NCBI GenBank assembly: GCA_963402885.1
Contig: OY727095.1
Location: 6,577,001-6,641,000 of the forward strand
DNA length: 64,000 nucleotides
Reading direction: 5' to 3'
From: Antedon bifida
Taxonomy: Eukaryota; Echinodermata; Crinoidea; Comatulida; Antedonidae
A program made the translations under genes and the position numbers. Below, one piece after another: positions 58,928 to 64,000 of this stretch. Under the pieces are notes generated by a model that was not told where the DNA came from, did no database searches, and saw only the letters and a list, made by a program, of their open reading frames with translations. The stretch's first letter is position 1, and every line of letters starts with the position of its first letter.

Positions 58928-61900
58928 TTAAGTACTCCCAGACGGTCTGTAAAAAAAATACATTTGTATTAGTTTTTTGGTTTGTTGAGACAAATTGCCT
59001 GAATTCATTCACTATCCTTCTTAAAGGTGGCAATCCTGTTCGCATACATATACACAAGATGCTCTACATAAACAAAGTCTTATTACAAGTCTTTGGGAGT
59101 GGAGTTGTAAATTGTCATTAGAAAAAATCCTGACATGACAGGACTTGAACCCAGGACCCTTGGATTGGTAGCCGAGCATCATAACCACCAAGCCTCAACT
59201 CCACTAAACTAAAAATACTGTATTACAAAGCATGAGAGATTTCTACTTACTTTGCCCATTCAACTTTGAGAATTAAATGATCATAACCATAACCGGAGAC
59301 TCCAGCAATAGCTCGAGCGGCGTCCTCTCGATGATGAAAATTAATAAAAGCAAATCCCTGCAATAATAAACAATGTATCCATAAACGATGTCTGTATTAT
59401 GTGGGTTTTACTATTTGCAGTGTTTTAATATTTGATATCAACAGTGTATAAAGCTCTGTCTACACCATCAAACTAGTTTGACAAAAAAATATGCCCAAAT
59501 ATGGTAGTAATATGACATCAACATGTCCATATATGGTGACATCACATTCGTTTGATAGTGTAGACAGAGCTTTAGATTTTTGATTTACCTTTGACATGCC
59601 TGTATTTTTGTCCATTGCGAGGTATATCCTCTGAATCGCTCCAAAAGGTCGGAATAATTCTTGAAGGTCAGGCTCCCTGGTATCTTCTGATAAATTAGTA
59701 ACTCTAATAGTTGCTCCATCATCTAACAAAAAACAAAATTTAACCCTTTTTATTTGGTCAAAGCTGTAGATGTGGTGTACAATCACTCACCTAACACACC
59801 TAAAATTCCCTTGTACACACAAGATACAAACAACAAACCTACACCCCTGGATGTAGCTACACCCCTGGATGTAGCTACACCCCTGGATGTAGCTACACTA
59901 CTGGATGCAGCTACACTCTTGGATGTATGTGTAATTAACACTTTAGATTAGAAACATTTATCTTACCTCTTTTGTTATCACGATCACCCCCTCTGGCTGC
60001 TTCTGCTCCCTTCCTCTTGCCAGGTGGAATGTACTTGCCAGTTGAGGCCCCTGTAGATCCAGGCTCGGCAGCTTCAAATAAATAAGATTATAAAAATTAG
60101 TTAACTACATAATTGTTAATGCGTCTTTGTGTACGTTCATAATATAATCACCAACTTGGTGTGTTGGTCCAAATAGATGCACCATGGTATCATTAAAGTT
60201 ATGCCCTACTGGCAACGTTCGTCGATAAATATTTGTTGTAATTTATTATTTTAATCGTTTTAACAGTATTTTACAGAGCCTTTGGCGCTTTTGTAATCTG
60301 CATTTTTAATAGTTTTTTAACAGTATTTTAACATTGCCTTTTGCAATTTGATGTATTTTTCTTTGTTGTTTTATTGTCTTAATTTAATGCCAAGCAAAAC
60401 AAATTTCCATTTTAAAGTGGACCAATAACATTCTGGAATATTCTTGAATAGGCAGATCCAGACCAAATTGCAATGCAAAAGATAGGACATAGGTTAGGTT
60501 CAGTACCTAATTTTACAATGTTTAGGCCCTAGGCCTAGGCTACCCTACCCTGCTGACCAACTTACTTCCGTTCTCCTCAGGTGGCTTGTCTGCTGCTGCT
60601 AGCTCTTTCTGCAGTGGTTCCAATGTATCCTTATATGGACATTTTGTTGTCCAATGGTCTCCTTTACAGACACGGCACATTACCATCTTTTGCGCAGCGG
60701 CGATACGCTTGATTGGGTCATCACTCTCATTGGTTGCATTCAACTCCTGAAAACAAGAATACATTTTATAAATAAATTCAAATAACGCAAAATATTTGTC
60801 AATCCATTCCAATCAACTGGCATTCATTTACTGTATTTTTTCTTCAATTTTCGAATTCGGTTATGCATTATCATGCGTAGTTATTCATGCTCACTGCTGA
60901 TTGGACAAAAGAAAAAACAATTTCAGCAAGCAAATGGCTTCTTGATCTATTGCACACAAATTTGGAGTCCGAATCAGGTACGGATTCAAATCATACAAAT
61001 TCAATGTGAACGATCTTATGCTTTGCATTGAACCCATTTTCCTTGATAATTTACTCAGGGCACCGGAGTAAATCTGGGCGTGATGTGAAAGCAGCAGCTC
61101 TTTCTCCACAAAAAAATGTGATGTGCCCATATATGGACATGATGATGTCATATAACTACCATATTTGGGCATATCACACTTTTTTGTTAAACTAGTTTGA
61201 TAGTGTAGACAGAGCTTAATATTGACGATATCTGTTGATATTATCTGGCTTACATCTTTGGCCGTGATGAACTGCATGAATATATCGTCAGAGATTGTAG
61301 TTGTAACTGGGTTAGGTCCTGAACCATCTTGGCTAGCTGAACCAAACTTAGGCCAAGCCTGCAAGAAATCACATCATATAATACTACTCATTTTGTATTT
61401 AGACTTTATGTGTATATTTTTATTGCATTATTATCATTACTTATTCTTTATACTGGGTGGCCTTTTCAGTCACAGACTGTTCTCCCAGAGTGGCTGTGTG
61501 TGTTCTAGTACACCGGGGTAAACCCCTACTCGAAAGATGTAGTAGGTTCCTTAAAGTGCACATGAGCTAGATGTGTACACTGGACCTACGGTTTATAGTC
61601 CTTATCCGAGAAGACTTGTTCTACCTCCAGAACTATGGATCGAATGAGCCTAGAACCCTTGCCGGTGTTATGGCTATGTAATTACGGTTCCACGGTCTCC
61701 ACCCTTTAGCCACTCAATCGTTACTTCATGTGTCTTGTGTATTGTCAATTGAAGATAGATTAAATAGTTACCTTTCTTGTTGCAACTGTTTTAGAAGCTT
61801 TTCTTTGTTCTATATTGAAGGTTCGTATAACCTAAAAGAAAATAACCAGAAATTACATGAAAGAGAATGCAAAGATACAAGAGAAGAAATACTCTTTTAA

Positions 61901-62438
61901 AATCATTTTAGGTTGTGTTGTAGTATTGAACAATTTTCTTTCTTTTTTAAAATAAATTTACCTTCTGTAGTTTTCCGTTTTCTTCCCGTCTGTATTCAAT
62001 CAATTTCTTTGTGTTTCCTTTAATTATTTCTTCATTTTGAGGAACGTCTAATTAATAAACATATTTATAAATATTACATTAATTAATAGGCTTATTAAAT
62101 TAGGCCACTGACGCAAGGACCTGGCCTATAATTATAGTATTATTATTCAATATAAAATAAAAAGGTAAAGTAAATTTAGAATTAGGCCTAGGTTCAAATC
62201 AAAGCTAAGTATCTGCTGATTGATTGACAGATGATTGAAACATCGTATTTTTATTTATTTATACATCACAGAAAATGAACCACGTGTATACGTTATATTG
62301 CAAATATCCTAGGCCTTGTATTCGCCTAAAACACAAGTCAACCAACACAACACAGTTGCCCAACGGCAGAAGGCCAGTCTGTTCGGTCTACTTACGTCGT
62401 TCCTCTTCGACTTGATCGGCCCAACTTTTGCTGTTCAT
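58928..62438 (-). CDS. EIF3G: Translation initiation factor eIF3 subunit G
   Basis: eIF3g is an RNA-binding subunit of the eIF3 initiation complex in the cytosol. Nine exons (62438-62396, 62047-61962, 61831-61772, 61358-61254, 60746-60566, 60071-59967, 59722-59589, 59357-59251, 58946-58928) join in phase to give 279 residues (human 320). Order: [10 protein letters not shown] terminus, [19 protein letters not shown], zinc knuckle [17 protein letters not shown], linker [13 protein letters not shown], then an RRM with [21 protein letters not shown] (RNP2/RNP1 surroundings) and [17 protein letters not shown]. An in-frame TAA follows EWAK at the exon 8 border, but splicing to a 19-nt coding tail adds PSGST, close to the human PSTN end, so I chose the spliced form. 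Confidence 0.93.
59117..59206 (-). repeat. tRNA-derived SINE family B, head only
   Basis: On the minus strand: AGTGGAGTTGAGGCTTGGTG and CTGGGTTCAAGTCCTG (B-box-like). It lies in the last EIF3G intron; the body is absent. Confidence 0.65.
59449..59574. repeat. MITE-1 copy 19 (EIF3G intron 7)
   Basis: Both ends present with a shortened core. It lies about 15 bp from the donor of the seventh exon. Confidence 0.8.
59843..59928. repeat. 17-bp tandem repeat (EIF3G intron 6)
   Basis: Five units of ACCCCTGGATGTAGCTAC; the first three are identical, the last two diverged. Confidence 0.9.
61106..61218. repeat. MITE-1 copy 20 (EIF3G intron 4)
   Basis: Left terminus lost (starts CACAAAAAAATGTGATG); right terminus complete. 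Confidence 0.78.
61448..61720 (-). repeat. tRNA-derived SINE family A, second copy
   Basis: Inverse of 28766-29068: GGGTGGCCTTTTCAGTCAC at the tail side, ATGAGCTAGATGTGTACACTG in the body, and a decayed tRNA head near 61660-61720. It lies in EIF3G intron 3. Confidence 0.8.
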
Positions 62439-63123
62439 TTTTATCTAAGCAAGTAAAAATATTTCGGTCATTACACAAAATCCTTTATTAAGCATATTAG
62501 GTGTATATATTAGTAAATGGATTTTGTAATTTACTTACGTTTAAGCCTACCATATGAACAATATAATCGCCAAAGAAAAAACCATGCGGCTCACTATCTT
62601 CCGATCCTTCTTTTCTTCCCCCTCGTTTTAATTATTTTCCCTAATGTCGTAGCGCGTTACAATTGCGTCAGTAATCTTAAGTGTGAACGCAATCCGCCCA
62701 ACTTCGGTTTTAATTTACCTGCTGCTGGACTTTATTAAAATGCTGCCCTCTATAATACAGTAAAATAATTCGATTCGTACTACTTTTGCGTTGATTGATT
62801 GCGCAACCACCACATGTGCGCGGCGTACATGAATCTGTAATAATATAATGTGGAAACCAATAAAATAATAATAATAATATTTGCAAGTAGACAAAATTCA
62901 TAACTATATTTTTTTAGTCAACTTTCATTTTGTGTGTCGGGTTCGTACTTATGGTACAAACTAGGTCTGTCCGTCCTTCAGAGTTCGCCACATGGTCGAT
63001 GAGGAAAGTTTGTTTACTGTTTTTTTTGTTTACTCTGTGTTTTTATATAAAAACAAATCCAGTATGGACCAGTCGTGATAATTATAACAACTGGTCACTG
63101 TTGTTGGTTGTTAATTCATTTAA
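62439..63123. promoter_or_regulatory. Divergent promoter region, EIF3G / FOXRED1-like gene
   Basis: Start codons are 685 bp apart on opposite strands. No TATA box is evident. Short plus-strand ORFs here overlap both 5' regions without support. Confidence 0.45.
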
Positions 63124-63414
63124 ATGGCCACTATTCGGCTATTTCCAAGACTATTTGGTAATGCAGTAGAACAAACGATAAGCATAAGGTTGCGTAAACA
63201 TGTATCCGGTTCTTTTATCGGTTCTAGGCACCATAATTGTCTAGGCCTAACAAGGACGAGGAATCTGAACACTGACTCGCCGCATAGAAATCGACCTCCC
63301 CCTGATGTGGACGTTGTGGTTATCGGTGGTGCGGTGATGGGGTCTAGCATAGCATACTTTTTAAAGAAACACAATTATAACATGTCTGTTCTGGTTGTTG
63401 AGAAAGATTCACAG
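63124..63414 (+). CDS. FOXRED1-like FAD oxidoreductase, first coding exon
   Basis: 97 codons end in phase 0 at CAG before GTTTGTG; the rest of the gene is outside the window. The first about 50 residues are basic (MATIRLFPRLFGNAV, RLRKHVSG), like a mitochondrial targeting sequence. Then comes the FAD-binding beta-alpha-beta start VDVVVIGGAVMGSSIAYFLK and VLVVEKDSQ. The layout matches FOXRED1, a mitochondrial factor for complex I assembly, but sarcosine or dimethylglycine dehydrogenase relatives share this motif. The middle Gly of GxGxxG is Ala here (GGAVMG, residues 68-73). Confidence 0.65.
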
Positions 63415-63493
63415 GTTTGTGTATTTTATTTGAATGTTTAAATTTATTGCAGGACAGGAACTTATTCCCGGCCTAGGCCTAGGCCTATATTGA

Positions 63494-63826
63494 ATTGTCC
63501 CCTCACCCCTACTAAAATTGTTTGTTCATTTTAATGTCACATAATTAACTTTGACAACAAATTTGATCGAAAAAAAAATTATTTACCTGAAAAAATGTAA
63601 TTTCTTAAAGCAAAAAGTACCGAAATTGTCAATCAGACAATAGAAAGAATATCAATAGCTTTTGGTTACAATTAACAGTTTCTTTTGTCTTTTTATAATA
63701 AGTGAAGTAATTTTTTTTTCTTCAGTTTTTTCCCTACAGAAGAAGTGAATAACTTGTTTGAAGCTGCAAAATGGCCTATTCAAAGTCTGATTTTATTAAT
63801 CTTCATTTTTCATGTTTTTGGGGACA
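63494..63826. mobile_element. Short inverted-end element (ATTGTCCCC type), copy 2
   Basis: Left ATTGTCCCC at 63495 and right GGGGACAAT at 63817 are inverted. The right side (TGATTTTATTAATCTTC, then GGGGACAATACATCTTTAAT) matches the left side of 40161-40640 in reverse. It lies in the first intron of the FOXRED1-like gene. Confidence 0.6.
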
Positions 63827-63978
63827 ATACATCTTTAATATTTTATTTACCATCTGTTTAATATTCTAATCAAGTCTATAGACTATATGAAAATTACTAA
63901 TGTCTTCTCATAGAGGTATGAAAAACCATCCTTTAAAATCTTATGAAAATCTGGCAAAAACTTGTTGAGTAATCCTTT

Positions 63979-64000
63979 TAAAGCTCTACACTATTAAACT
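63979..64000. repeat. MITE-1 copy 21, cut by window end
   Basis: AAAGCTCTACACTATTAAAC is a decayed left terminus; the rest lies beyond the window. Confidence 0.55.

Overview
This is a gene-dense, intron-rich animal genome window, not bacterial. Nearly every protein gene is split into many short exons with GT..AG borders. The gene set (TSC1, MED22, RPL7A, GLMN, PPAN, HSPA5, EIF3G), the intron-hosted snoRNAs, a CR1/L2-type LINE, tRNA-derived SINEs and many small inverted-repeat elements suggest an invertebrate deuterostome such as an echinoderm or hemichordate. That placement is an inference; nothing here fixes the species. All exon borders were placed by eye from splice sites and reading-frame phase.

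Layout. 1-5133 (+): last eight exons of TSC1. 7325-9492 (-): an unrecognised three-exon gene encoding 413 aa. 11471-14698 (+): an HMG-CoA reductase-like gene that lacks the membrane domain and the catalytic-lysine motif. 15744-16688 (-) and 17458-22288 (+): MED22 and RPL7A head to head, as in the vertebrate Surfeit locus, with at least three box C/D snoRNAs in RPL7A introns. 22747-29842 (+): glomulin (GLMN, 14 exons). 30530-33637 (-): a spinster-like major facilitator transporter. 34802-40107 (+): PPAN (13 exons). 41111-44425 (-): HSPA5/BiP, with two ER-stress-element-like sites upstream. 45074-54270 (+): a non-coding, many-exon snoRNA host gene that resembles GAS5. 55131-58190 (-): a 5'-truncated LINE with a long intact ORF. 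58928-62438 (-): EIF3G (nine exons). 63124 to beyond the window end (+): first exon of a FOXRED1-like mitochondrial FAD oxidoreductase.

The most unusual part is 45-54 kb. About 18 short exons with no long ORF start at a pyrimidine-rich (5'TOP-like) site, and almost every intron carries one box C/D or H/ACA-like RNA. Most box C/D units end 68-78 nt before the 3' splice site. One unit matches vertebrate SNORD80. Another carries guides that match the SNORD76 and SNORD24 targets and has altered C and D boxes. Both SNORD76 and SNORD80 reside in vertebrate GAS5, so this may be an invertebrate GAS5 counterpart.

Other points of interest are the possible HMGR pseudoenzyme, minisatellites whose units look like splice sites, about 20 copies of one ~150-bp MITE, and tandem duplication of the MED22 3' end.

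Many genes here serve ribosome production or translation (RPL7A, PPAN, EIF3G, rRNA-modification guide snoRNAs). HSPA5 and the snoRNA host lie head to head about 650 bp apart.
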